From contig JAPLJY010000104.1 in NCBI GenBank assembly GCA_026388345.1, forward strand, positions 1-11,159: a stretch of DNA of 11,159 nt, given 5' to 3'. The notes under the pieces were generated by a model. That model made no database searches, had not been told where the DNA came from, and worked only from the letters and a program-made list of their open reading frames with translations. A program made the position numbers and the translations under genes. This document shows, piece after piece, positions 4,208-11,158 of the stretch. Source of the DNA: Deltaproteobacteria bacterium (GTDB lineage: Bacteria; Desulfobacterota; Syntrophia; Syntrophales; UBA5619). Each line of letters opens with the position of its first letter. The stretch's first letter is position 1.

Positions 4208-6385
4208 ATGGATGCTGCGGAGCTGATCCGGAAGGCGAAAGCGGAGGGACGGACCGCCCTGACCGAGGCGGAGTCCAAGGAGGTTCTCAGCCAGTTCGGC
4301 GTGCCGGTCGTGGCGGAGTCTGTCGCGGCCACGCCGGAGGAGGCCGTAGCGATAGCGCAGGCGATCGGGTTTCCCGTCGTCCTGAAGGGTCTCGGGACAA
4401 GGCTGACGCACAAGACGGAGCGGGGACTCGTCCGGCTGAATCTCAAGGATGACGCAGAGGTCCTGCAGGCGGCGGAGGAGGTGGCCGGGTCCGCGGGGGC
4501 GGATCTGGAGGGATATCTGATTCAGCCGATGCTCTCCGGCCGCCGGGAGTTCGTCGCCGGTCTCTTCCACGACGCACAGTTCGGACCGGTCGTCATGTTC
4601 GGCCTCGGCGGCATCTTCACCGAGGCGCTGAACGACGTGGTCTTCCGCATCGCGCCCGTCGATGAACAAGAGGCCGGAGAGATGATCGACGAGCTCCGCT
4701 CGCGCAAGCTCCTCGGGCCGTTCCGCGGCGAGCAGGCGGCGGAGCGGGAGCGGCTCATCCGCACGCTGACGGGCCTCTCCCGGGTCGGCCTGGAGCTCCC
4801 GGACGTGACCGAGGCGGACATCAACCCACTGCTGGTCGGTCCGGACGGCCGGGCGACGGCGGTGGACGCCCTCATCATCCTGGGCGAGCGCCCCGCGGCG
4901 CAGGCGTCCCGTCCACCGGTCGATCCGATCGCCATCGCAAAGCTCTTCTATCCCCGCTCCATCGCCTTCGTCGGCGCCTCCGGGGCGTTCGGCAAGTGGG
5001 GCTACATGCTCTTCTGCAATGTGGCGGCCGGCGGATTCAAGGGGCCGATCTACCTCGTCAACGCCAAGGGCGCGGAAATCGCAGGCCGGCCGACGTTCAA
5101 GTCGGTGGGAGAGATTCCGGGGCCGGTCGATCTGGCCGTCGTGACCATCCCGGCGGCGAAAGTCATCGATTTGATTCCCCAACTGCAGCAGAAGGGGATC
5201 AAAAACATGCTCCTGATCACCTCCGGATTTGCCGAAACGGGCGCCGAGGGGCGCCGCCTGGAGGAGGAGCTCGTCCGGAAGGCAAGGGAGGCGGGCATCC
5301 TGATTCTCGGCCCCAACACGATGGGAATCTGCAATCCCCACGACGCCCTCTTCTGCTGCGGTTCGAACGTCCTCCCGAGGCCGGGGAGCACCACGCTCGT
5401 CTCCCAGTCGGGGAATCTCGGGGTGCAACTCCTCGGTTTTGCCGAGCACGAGGGGATCGGCATCCGGGCCTTCGGAGGTTCGGGGAACGAGGCAATGATC
5501 ACGATCGAGGATTACATGGAGGCATTCGAGGTCGATGAGCTGACGCAGACGGTCGTTCTCTACCTGGAAAGCATCAAAAACGGCCGGCGCTTCTTCGAGG
5601 CCGCCCGGCGGGTGGGGAAAAAGAAGCCCGTCGTGATGCTCAAGGGGGGACGCACCCAAGCCGGGAACCGCGCCGCCGCGAGCCATACGGGGGCGCTCGC
5701 CTCCAACCTCCGGGTTTTCGACGCCGCCGCCCGCCAGGCGGGGATCGTCGTTGCAGAGCAGCCGATGGACCTCCTGGACCTGTCGGCCGCCTTCTCCTCA
5801 CTTCCCCTCCCCCGCGGCAACCGGGTGGCCATCATGACCCTGGGCGGCGGCTGGGGGGTCGTCGCCTCCGACCTCTGCGTGGAAAACGGCCTGACGATCC
5901 CCGATCTCTCGCCGGAGCTGATTGCGCGGATCGATCAGATCCTGCCCCCCTACTGGAGCCGCTCCAACCCGATCGATCTGGTCGGCGAGTTCAGCCCCAA
6001 AATACCGATGCAGGTCATGGAGGAGCTGGTGAAGTGGGAGGGGTGCGATGCGGTGATCCATCTGGGGATCATCGGGCGTCTGACCTTCGTCAAACAGATG
6101 ATCCGTTCGATTCACCAGGTCGATCCGGTGATGGACAGGAAGTTTCTCGAGGCGGTGCCGGGGGCGCTCGTCGAGTTCGAGAACCGATACACGATCCATA
6201 TGGTGCATCTCATCGAAAAGTACGGCAAGCCGATCCTCGGGGTGAACCTCCTTCCCGAGGAGAACGCCCGCACCATCCTGGACGTCGAGGGGAGCCCCTA
6301 CAAGGGGGTCTCCTTCCTCACGCCGGAGCGGGCCGTCAAGGCGCTCGCCCGGATGAACGCCTACCGCGAGTGGCGGGAGAAATAG
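4208..6385 (+). CDS. ADP-forming acyl-CoA (acetate-CoA type) synthetase, beta-alpha fusion
   Basis: This 725-aa enzyme interconverts an acyl-CoA plus ADP and phosphate with the free acid, CoA and ATP through phosphohistidine intermediates; in anaerobes it usually runs toward ATP synthesis. Domain order is unusual. An ATP-grasp (beta) half occupies ~1-225, with His68 in LTHKTERG matching the second phospho-His of the family and EADINPLLV (202-210) giving the metal ligands. It is followed by the alpha half: a CoA-binding Rossmann domain (~243-335, FVGASG), succinyl-CoA-ligase-like domains (~360-480, LVSQSGNLG) and the catalytic His493 in ASHTGA. Many fused members (for example Pka/PatZ types) have the ATP-grasp last and may carry a GNAT; there is no acetyltransferase domain here. 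ATG 4208 has AAGGAG (4197-4202) 5 nt upstream. It is followed by a strong hairpin terminator (6495-6533) and faces the AMP-forming synthetase. The substrate cannot be read from the sequence; acetate, propionate or aromatic acids are possible. Confidence 0.92.
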   Translation: MDAAELIRKAKAEGRTALTEAESKEVLSQFGVPVVAESVAATPEEAVAIAQAIGFPVVLKGLGTRLTHKTERGLVRLNLKDDAEVLQAAEEVAGSAGADLEGYLIQPMLSGRREFVAGLFHDAQFGPVVMFGLGGIFTEALNDVVFRIAPVDEQEAGEMIDELRSRKLLGPFRGEQAAERERLIRTLTGLSRVGLELPDVTEADINPLLVGPDGRATAVDALIILGERPAAQASRPPVDPIAIAKLFYPRSIAFVGASGAFGKWGYMLFCNVAAGGFKGPIYLVNAKGAEIAGRPTFKSVGEIPGPVDLAVVTIPAAKVIDLIPQLQQKGIKNMLLITSGFAETGAEGRRLEEELVRKAREAGILILGPNTMGICNPHDALFCCGSNVLPRPGSTTLVSQSGNLGVQLLGFAEHEGIGIRAFGGSGNEAMITIEDYMEAFEVDELTQTVVLYLESIKNGRRFFEAARRVGKKKPVVMLKGGRTQAGNRAAASHTGALASNLRVFDAAARQAGIVVAEQPMDLLDLSAAFSSLPLPRGNRVAIMTLGGGWGVVASDLCVENGLTIPDLSPELIARIDQILPPYWSRSNPIDLVGEFSPKIPMQVMEELVKWEGCDAVIHLGIIGRLTFVKQMIRSIHQVDPVMDRKFLEAVPGALVEFENRYTIHMVHLIEKYGKPILGVNLLPEENARTILDVEGSPYKGVSFLTPERAVKALARMNAYREWREK

Positions 6386-6415
6386 ATGCGGAAATCATGA
6401 TCCCTTCGCGCGCTG

Positions 6416-6525
6416 GACCGGGAGCGCAGCCCGCAATCACCGCCTTGTCGGCGGGGATAAGGGGCGCAATAAAAACAGACAACTTCCTTGCCGGGAAGCT
6501 ACCCGCCCTGTGGGCGGGTAGCTTC
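6416..6525 (+). repeat. Dispersed intergenic element, copy 2
   Basis: This is the longer copy of the element at 3198-3279. It has the same 5' block (one mismatch in 21), the same 17-nt block (6483-6499) and the same 3' hairpin. The hairpin is perfect here: GAAGCTACCCGCCC / GGGCGGGTAGCTTC, 14 bp with a TGT loop. The middle (6437-6482) differs and is longer, with an additional CCGCC-TTGTC-GGCGG stem. Both copies are in the same orientation and follow a gene's stop codon closely (0 and 30 nt). Confidence 0.55.
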
Positions 6526-6533
6526 CCATTTTT
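6495..6533 (+). terminator. Intrinsic terminator after the acyl-CoA synthetase gene
   Basis: The perfect 14-bp hairpin (6495-6508 with 6512-6525) is followed by CCA and TTTTT (6529-6533), 110 bp past the TAG/TGA region of the ADP-forming synthetase. Stem strength and U-tract fit a rho-independent terminator, although the structure is also the 3' end of a repeat element. Confidence 0.65.
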
Positions 6534-6715
6534 CGACCCTGCACCTCCTCGCTCCGCTGCAAAGACGAAACTCGCGCTTCGCGCTCAGACAGTCGTCTTT
6601 GCGGGCGCTTTGCTGCGGGGGCAGGGGACCCCGAAAAATCTCCAATGCGCGCTTTCAGGGGTCCGATTTCCAGGTTGCGCAAGGGCTTTTTGTTGAAAAC
6701 TGTGCGGAGCAGTTC
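6534..6715. other. Structured intergenic segment between convergent synthetase genes
   Basis: No gene is supported here. Several inverted repeats are present: GCAAAGACGA / TCGTCTTTGC (6559-6568 with 6593-6602, perfect 10 bp), GGACCCC / GGGGTCC (6626-6632 with 6658-6664) and a weak AACTG / CAGTT stem (6698-6702 with 6710-6714) next to the stop of the minus-strand gene. On the minus strand the last is followed by TTTTC and could act as a weak terminator. The segment could be a degenerate repeat or a small structured RNA. Confidence 0.4.
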
Positions 6716-8548
6716 TTATTTTTCGTAGAGGTTATCGAGTAAATCAGCGTATTTCCGGGTGATTTCCCGGCGGCGGATCTTGAGCGTCGGCGTCAGTTCG
6801 CCTGCGGCCTCGGTGAAATCAAGAGGGAGGATCGCAAAGCGCTTGATCGTCTCGTAAGGGGCGAGGCGGGCGTTCACCGCGGCGATGTGTTCCTCCACGA
6901 GGCGGCGGATCGCCGGATGCGAGGCGAGCGCCTCCGGCGAGGAGGCGGCGATTCCTTCCCTGGCCCCGAAATCACGGATCTCCGCCTCGTCGAGCGTGAT
7001 CAGCGCCGTCAGGTAATTCCTCCGGTCTCCGTGGACCAGCACATGGCTGATGAGCGGCAGCGCCTTGGCCATGGTTTCGATGTTCTGCGGGGCGATGTTT
7101 TTTCCCCCCGCGGTAATGATGATGTCCTTCTTGCGATCCGTGATCCGGATGAAACCCTCCGAATCGATCTCCGCGATATCACCCGAATGGAACCAGCCCT
7201 CGGCGTCGATCGCCAGGGCGGTCGCCTCCGGGTCCTTGTAATACCCCCGGAACAGACCCTGCCCGCGGATGAGAAGCTCGTTTCCCTCGCCCAACTTCGC
7301 CTCGATGCCCTCGATGAGGCGGCCGACGGTGCCGAATTTGAAGTCATCCGGCCGGTTGACCGAGACGGGCGCCACGGTCTCCGTGAGGCCGTATCCTTCG
7401 AGAATCAGCAATCCCGCCGAGTAGAAGAATTCCAGGAGTTCGATCGGCATCGGGGCGCCGCCGCAGATCAGGTGCTTCACCCGTCCGCCGAAGACGCCCC
7501 GGATCGTCCGGAAGACGAGGCGATCGGCGATGGCATGCCGGACGGCAAGCCCGAAGGGCAGGGGCTTTTTCACCTTCCGGTATGGTGAACTCAGGCGGCC
7601 GACCTGCATCGCCCAGGCGAAGATTCGCTGCCGGAGCGGCGAGACCCCGGCGACCCTCTGCATGATCCGGGCGTGAATCTTCTCGAAGATCCGCGGGACG
7701 CCGACCTGAATCGTGGGCCTCAGTTCGCGGAAGTTGTCGATCAGCTTTTCGATGCTCTCGGCATAGACCCCGCGGATCTCCGAATGCAGGACGGCATAAA
7801 CGGTGAGGCGCTGCAGCATATGGGTGAGGGGAAGGTAGGCGATCCCGAAATCGTCCTCATCGAGGTTCTGGGTCGTGACGGCGTGGATCGCCGTGTGGTA
7901 GAGGTTTGCGTGGGTGATCATCGCCCCCTTCGGCGGCCCCGTTGTGCCGGAGGTGTAGGCGATCGTCGCAAGGTCGTCGGGGGCGACGGAGCGCCAGGTT
8001 TTTTCGAAACGCTCCGGGTCAAGCAGGTCCAGCTCACGGCCGAGGCGCATGAGCTCCGGGAAGGGAATCACGCCGGCGGGGAGGCGGTTCCGTTTGGTCT
8101 CGAAGAGGACCATCTTTTCGGGCAGGCCGATCTTCCGCCTTATATCGACCATTTTCCGCAGAATCTCGTCGTTCTCGACGAAAAGAAGCCGGCAGCCGCT
8201 GTGGCCGAGGATATGCTCCATCTCCGCGGCGCTCGCCGTCGGATAGATCCCGACCGTGATGGCGCCCAAACTGAGCACGGCCAGGTCCGCGTCGGACCAT
8301 TCGCTCCGGGTCCGGCTGACGATCCCGACGCGATCCCCCTTCCGGACACCGCAGGCGGCAAGCCCCAGCGTCGTGCGGCGAAGGCCGTCGTGCGCCTCCC
8401 GCCAGGTAGTGGGCGTCCAGACGCCGCCCTGTTTGCTCACCTTGAGGACACGGTCGCCGAGACGCCGAGCCTGGTTCATGAACATCCCGGGCACGGTCGG
8501 CGGATCGTAGTGTGATCTAAATTCCCTCAGATACACCTCCTCATACAC
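6716..8548 (-). CDS. Long-chain fatty acid-CoA ligase, AMP-forming (FadD/FACS type)
   Basis: This enzyme activates fatty acids with ATP and CoA through an acyl-AMP, at the cytoplasm-membrane interface. The ~610-aa protein has the ANL-superfamily motifs in order: P-loop YTSGTTGPPKG (198-208), the linker-proximal EGYGLTET (384-391), GWFHSGD (451-457) with its ATP-ribose Asp, the hinge/CoA region DRKKDIIITAGGKNIAP (471-487), and the C-terminal ELTPTLKIRR holding the catalytic Lys. Length and the TLK-type C-terminus match bacterial long-chain acyl-CoA synthetases rather than acetyl-CoA synthetase. The start is uncertain. GTG 8548 gives the longest frame but lies almost at the predicted transcription start, so it would be leaderless. 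GTG 8536 and the non-standard CTG 8530, which follows GAGGAGG at 5 nt, are alternatives. The first ATG (codon 22) would cut into the conserved TVPGMF region. It likely feeds beta-oxidation. Confidence 0.92.
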   Translation of the reverse strand: MYEEVYLREFRSHYDPPTVPGMFMNQARRLGDRVLKVSKQGGVWTPTTWREAHDGLRRTTLGLAACGVRKGDRVGIVSRTRSEWSDADLAVLSLGAITVGIYPTASAAEMEHILGHSGCRLLFVENDEILRKMVDIRRKIGLPEKMVLFETKRNRLPAGVIPFPELMRLGRELDLLDPERFEKTWRSVAPDDLATIAYTSGTTGPPKGAMITHANLYHTAIHAVTTQNLDEDDFGIAYLPLTHMLQRLTVYAVLHSEIRGVYAESIEKLIDNFRELRPTIQVGVPRIFEKIHARIMQRVAGVSPLRQRIFAWAMQVGRLSSPYRKVKKPLPFGLAVRHAIADRLVFRTIRGVFGGRVKHLICGGAPMPIELLEFFYSAGLLILEGYGLTETVAPVSVNRPDDFKFGTVGRLIEGIEAKLGEGNELLIRGQGLFRGYYKDPEATALAIDAEGWFHSGDIAEIDSEGFIRITDRKKDIIITAGGKNIAPQNIETMAKALPLISHVLVHGDRRNYLTALITLDEAEIRDFGAREGIAASSPEALASHPAIRRLVEEHIAAVNARLAPYETIKRFAILPLDFTEAAGELTPTLKIRRREITRKYADLLDNLYEK

Positions 8549-8579
8549 CTTCTAATTCTAATAGGAGGTAAGGTGTATG
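8542..8579. promoter_or_regulatory. Inverted repeat over the acyl-CoA ligase promoter (putative operator)
   Basis: CATACACCTT (8542-8551) and AAGGTGTATG (8570-8579) form a perfect 10-bp inverted repeat with an 18-nt centre. A third ATACACCT copy lies at 8531-8538, 12 bp from the next in direct orientation. The repeat spans from the -35 to beyond the predicted transcription start, so a bound protein would block transcription. It may serve a fatty-acid-responsive repressor (TetR or FadR/PsrA type), but no such gene is in the window. Confidence 0.5.
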
Positions 8580-8583
8580 TCAA
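8555..8583 (-). promoter_or_regulatory. Sigma70-type promoter for the AMP-forming acyl-CoA ligase
   Basis: Read on the minus strand, TTGACA (8583-8578) is a perfect -35, followed by a 17-bp spacer and -10 TAGAAT (8560-8555). The predicted start, about 6-8 nt downstream, falls at or near 8548, the same base as the GTG of the longest reading frame. Confidence 0.7.
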
Positions 8584-8592
8584 GGCGGATAT

Positions 8593-8662
8593 CCTTAACA
8601 TCGGAGCTTACCTGCCGCTACGGAGCGCAGCGGAATTGCCCGATTTGATGCGGTTGTTAGAC
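8593..8662 (+). other. Possible attC-like recombination site (low confidence)
   Basis: GTTAGAC (8656-8662) fits the integron attC core GTTRRRY. CCTTAAC (8593-8599) fits RYYYAAC except at its first base. Between them lies a central hairpin CCGCT-N9-AGCGG (8615-8633), and the outer arms pair only loosely. The 70-bp size is within the attC range. It sits exactly where the GC-rich DNA gives way to AT-rich DNA. No second attC or integrase was seen. Confidence 0.25.
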
Positions 8663-8894
8663 ACGGTATCCAGGTGTTTATTTCAAGACCGCTATTTTCC
8701 TTTTTGTAAAAAAACCGGGCTGTCCAACTTAAATAATATTTATTGAAATGCATATGGTTCCGGAGTACAAGTTATTCAGTTTCATAATTGGCGGATATGA
8801 TCCGCCTATTAGATTTAACTTTGGTTAAAATAGACGTGCTAATGAACTTCCAGCCACTATATAGAAGATAATTTTCATTCTTTTAGGAGATAAA
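8663..8894. other. AT-rich leader region upstream of the lipoprotein gene
   Basis: No gene is visible here. It contains a perfect GGCGGAT-ATG-ATCCGCC hairpin (8790-8806) and a perfect inverted repeat TTTAAC-TTTG-GTTAAA (8814-8829), the latter 66-81 bp upstream of the lipoprotein ATG. The 6-4-6 geometry of the latter is the same as the Crp/Fnr-type site at 2418-2435, with A in place of G. No clear -35/-10 pair stands out; TATATA near 8859 is a possible -10. Confidence 0.4.
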
Positions 8895-10649
8895 ATGAAG
8901 AAAATTACTTCCTGGACAAAAATTCCTATCATTCCTTTAATAATTACCTTACTTTGTTTTAATGCCTGTACGACAATTCATTTTAAGGCAATTGCTCCAC
9001 CGCCGCCATCCACCAAGTTGCATGTAGCTGTTCTGACTATTACAGGTGACGGAGGACGATACGGGTATGCTCTAACGCATGAGAAATGGTCAGATTTGAT
9101 GTTGAAAGCTACTGCTGAACTTTTACGGGATAAGGGGATATATGAAGTGGTATCCCAAAAAGATGTAAATTATGCCGTAGGAACACAGCCACTTAGTATT
9201 GATGAATACTGGTGGTTAAAAAACGACTGCGCCTTACTAAAGCAATATGGTAAAGCGTTATATGCAGAATATGCAATGCTTATTACAAGGGCTGCAGTAA
9301 CATCAATGCGTTACCAATACGATATCAAATTTATCAATATTGAGACCGGAATGCTCTATTCAGTTTCTGACTCTTTGGGGAATACAGGTAGTTATGAACG
9401 GAATGTAGAGATTGCTACTAAAGAAATATTTCCCAGGATGTATAGGAAATTATTTCATGAGGCCAAAGGAGATTTGCTGGCAACAGCTATGCGCAAAGGG
9501 CGGCTCATGCCTGCAGAAGAAATAAAAAAGCCTGCAGCACCAGAGACCAAGTTGGCTTTGGTTCCACCCGCTGCAGCAAAACCTGTCCCTGCTCCGCCCA
9601 GCGTTGTAGCTGAAAAGAAGCCGTCTCCCGCTGTGAAAACGCTGACCCAGCCCATTCCGCCGGTATCCAAGCCGCCAATCAAGGAGGAAAAGCTACCATT
9701 ATCCACAGAACCATTACCGCCAAAAACCACAGCCGATGTTTCCATACCGAAAAAGGATACTGCTTTGCCCTCAGATGAGATGATAAAAAAAACTATACCT
9801 GACGAGAAAGAAGACTCCGTACCACCGAGGATGCTTGCAAAGATATCCCCTCCACCTCCGCCAGCTGCAGCAAAACCTGTCCCTGCTCCGCCCAGCGTTG
9901 TAGCTGAAAAGAAGCCGTCTCCCGCTGTGAAAACGCTGCCCCAGCCCATTCCGCCGGCATCCAAACCGCCAATCAAGGAGGAAAAGCTACCATTATCCAC
10001 AGAACCATTACCGCCAAAAACCACAGCCGATGTTTCCACACCGAAAGAGGATACTGTTTTGCCCTCAGATGGAATGATAAAAAAAACTATACCTGACGAG
10101 AAAGAAGACTCCGTACCACCGAGGATGCTTGCAAAGATATCCCCTCCAACTCCGCCAGCAGATTTGTCAGGTGTAGCTACTAAACGTAATGAATTTGAAA
10201 AAAAACTGGGGAATGGATTGCAGAATAAAACACCTGTAATGGACAAGACTAGGCTTGTTGTCTATGACTTTAATGCAAATGAGCAGCTCCAAGTTGTTTC
10301 ACTTATTCTCTCTGATGCTCTTCGAGAGGAACTATTTACATTGGGTATTTTTTCACTGGTTAACCGTGAGAATCTCGTTCAAGGGATGCAAGAGCTCAGT
10401 TTGCAACAATCAGGATTAGTGGATGAAAAACAGGTTTTAAAGCTCGGGAAATGGCTTGCTGCAAATGAATCCGTTACGGGAAGATTTGCACAATTTGGCA
10501 ATACATACATTCTCCAGACAAAGCGAACGGATTTAACAACAATGAATACCTTGGGATTTGGCTCTCTCAAATGCACAGCCGGGCAGGAAGCAGAATTACT
10601 TGCCGGCTTGCCTGAACTTGCCAGAAAGATCGCTGGATTGAAAAAGTGA
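8895..10649 (+). CDS. Lipoprotein with duplicated Pro-rich linker and CsgG/LpoB-like C-terminal domain
   Basis: This 584-aa protein starts with a type II signal peptide: MKK, then a hydrophobic stretch, and CFNAC with Cys25 as the likely lipidated residue. Phe at -3 is atypical. Thr follows the Cys, so outer-membrane retention is expected. Residues ~40-200 form a folded domain (LHVAVLTITGDGG ... ITRAAV ... FINIETGMLYSVSD) reminiscent of TolB-N/CsgG-like folds. Residues 226-421 are a proline/lysine-rich linker made of two 98-residue copies. Residues ~452-584 (RLVVYDFNANEQ ... LSDALREELFTLGIFSLVNREN ... LQQSGLVDEKQVLKLGKWL) match the general pattern of CsgG/LpoB/FlgO-like lipoprotein domains: a 'VAVxDF' strand, 'SDxLRxEL' helix and 'xxGKxLxAxxxVxG'. 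ATG 8895 has AGGAG (8885-8889) 5 nt upstream. The gene is AT-rich, unlike positions 782-8548, suggesting transfer. A CHAT-type protein end faces it from the right edge. Exact function is unknown. Confidence 0.85.
   Translation: MKKITSWTKIPIIPLIITLLCFNACTTIHFKAIAPPPPSTKLHVAVLTITGDGGRYGYALTHEKWSDLMLKATAELLRDKGIYEVVSQKDVNYAVGTQPLSIDEYWWLKNDCALLKQYGKALYAEYAMLITRAAVTSMRYQYDIKFINIETGMLYSVSDSLGNTGSYERNVEIATKEIFPRMYRKLFHEAKGDLLATAMRKGRLMPAEEIKKPAAPETKLALVPPAAAKPVPAPPSVVAEKKPSPAVKTLTQPIPPVSKPPIKEEKLPLSTEPLPPKTTADVSIPKKDTALPSDEMIKKTIPDEKEDSVPPRMLAKISPPPPPAAAKPVPAPPSVVAEKKPSPAVKTLPQPIPPASKPPIKEEKLPLSTEPLPPKTTADVSTPKEDTVLPSDGMIKKTIPDEKEDSVPPRMLAKISPPTPPADLSGVATKRNEFEKKLGNGLQNKTPVMDKTRLVVYDFNANEQLQVVSLILSDALREELFTLGIFSLVNRENLVQGMQELSLQQSGLVDEKQVLKLGKWLAANESVTGRFAQFGNTYILQTKRTDLTTMNTLGFGSLKCTAGQEAELLAGLPELARKIAGLKK
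9570..10157 (+). repeat. Two tandem 294-bp direct repeats inside the lipoprotein gene
   Basis: Unit 1 is 9570-9863 and unit 2 is 9864-10157; each is exactly 98 codons, so the frame is kept. I count nine base differences between units, about 97% identity. They change seven residues (Thr/Pro, Val/Ala, Ile/Thr, Lys/Glu, Ala/Val, Glu/Gly, Pro/Thr), and only one difference is silent. The duplication is therefore recent or homogenised, and linker sequence is weakly constrained. Confidence 0.95.
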
Positions 10650-10787
10650 TTTTTAATAATTCTATTTGAGCGATTGAGTTATATATAGTATCAAAGAGCA
10701 CACAACGGCGACAAACCTCATGTAATCTGCTGTCCAACCTATTTCATATCCATGGGGACGGGGGAAGCAAGATAAAAGGAGACAAGC

Positions 10788-10940
10788 ATGCCCTTGGTAG
10801 GGATAAAGCGGTATATTGAGCAATCTTTTTACCCGGCATTACTAAAGGAATTGAAAGCTACTAATAACAACTATTTATCGACGATATCGAACATATCAGA
10901 TATTTGTCGACCATTTATTAGAGTCAGGATTGGGGGTTGA
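10788..10940 (+). CDS. Small ORF, 50 aa, unknown function
   Basis: This ATG-started frame of 50 codons has a strong ribosome binding site, AAGGAG (10776-10781), 6 nt upstream. The frame ends at TGA 10938-10940. The product is basic, beginning MPLVGIKRYIEQSFYPALL and ending FIRVRIGG. It has an amphipathic N-terminal helix-like stretch, an Asn/Ser-rich middle, and no signal peptide or transmembrane segment. I do not recognise it. It lies 138 bp downstream of the lipoprotein on the same strand, in the AT-rich island. It could be a real small protein, or the truncated 5' end of a decayed gene whose downstream part is missing. The ribosome binding site is the main support. Confidence 0.4.
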   Translation: MPLVGIKRYIEQSFYPALLKELKATNNNYLSTISNISDICRPFIRVRIGG

Positions 10941-11092
10941 AGCACCTGGGTAGCACCTTTCAACCCGTACTGCTCAGGAGCGATCGAAGAAAAAATGAAA
11001 TGCGCCGGTTATCGTTGTCACCTACAAGTCCACAAAATGTCTCTCAGTCAACCGTAAAGATTACCAAGAGAAATTGTGTATGTTTTTAAATT
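10941..11092. other. Intergenic segment before the minus-strand CHAT gene end
   Basis: I see no supported gene, RNA or strong hairpin in these 152 bp. Short frames on both strands lack ribosome binding sites. Confidence 0.4.
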
Positions 11093-11158
11093 TTAATTTG
11101 CACTCCCCGTCAATTGGAATGCTGCCCAGTAATAGGGATGAGGGTATTTCTTCTTCGT
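11093..11158 (-). CDS. C-terminal end of a CHAT-domain (caspase-like) protein, partial
   Basis: Only the last 21 residues lie in the window; the gene enters from the right edge on the minus strand and stops at TAA 11095-11093. The visible residues include YPHPYYWAAFQLTGSAN and then stop. The H-P-x-Y-W-A-x-F-x-L-x-G ending, only a few residues from the C-terminus, is the characteristic last strand of CHAT domains (caspase HetF associated with TPRs), a clan CD cysteine protease-like fold often joined to TPR repeats. The catalytic His and Cys lie upstream, outside the window, so activity cannot be judged. Codon use is AT-rich like the lipoprotein gene, towards which it converges. Known CHAT proteins include prokaryotic defence and signalling proteases such as the gRAMP/Craspase partner TPR-CHAT, but most are uncharacterised. 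Confidence 0.72.
   Translation of the reverse strand, partial: TKKKYPHPYYWAAFQLTGSAN

Noticed and set aside
4103..5686. Long minus-strand open frame (527 codons) opposite the ADP-forming synthetase
   Set aside because: It is the antisense shadow of a GC-rich gene: Asp/Arg/Leu-rich repeats of composition, no domain, no ribosome binding site. The plus-strand protein has clear motifs throughout.
8577..8648. Short plus-strand frame (ATG 8577) with AGGAGG 8 nt upstream
   Set aside because: Only 23 codons, no homology visible, and the AGGAGG/ATG pair falls within the inverted repeat that forms the minus-strand promoter, so the match is probably incidental.
9570..10157. CRISPR-like or multi-copy array
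   Set aside because: Only two 294-bp units, directly adjacent and in frame within a coding gene, without short repeats and spacers.
9455..10246. Minus-strand Gly/Ser-rich frame opposite the lipoprotein linker
   Set aside because: Antisense reading of the proline-rich repeats; the plus strand has a start signal, signal peptide and folded domains.
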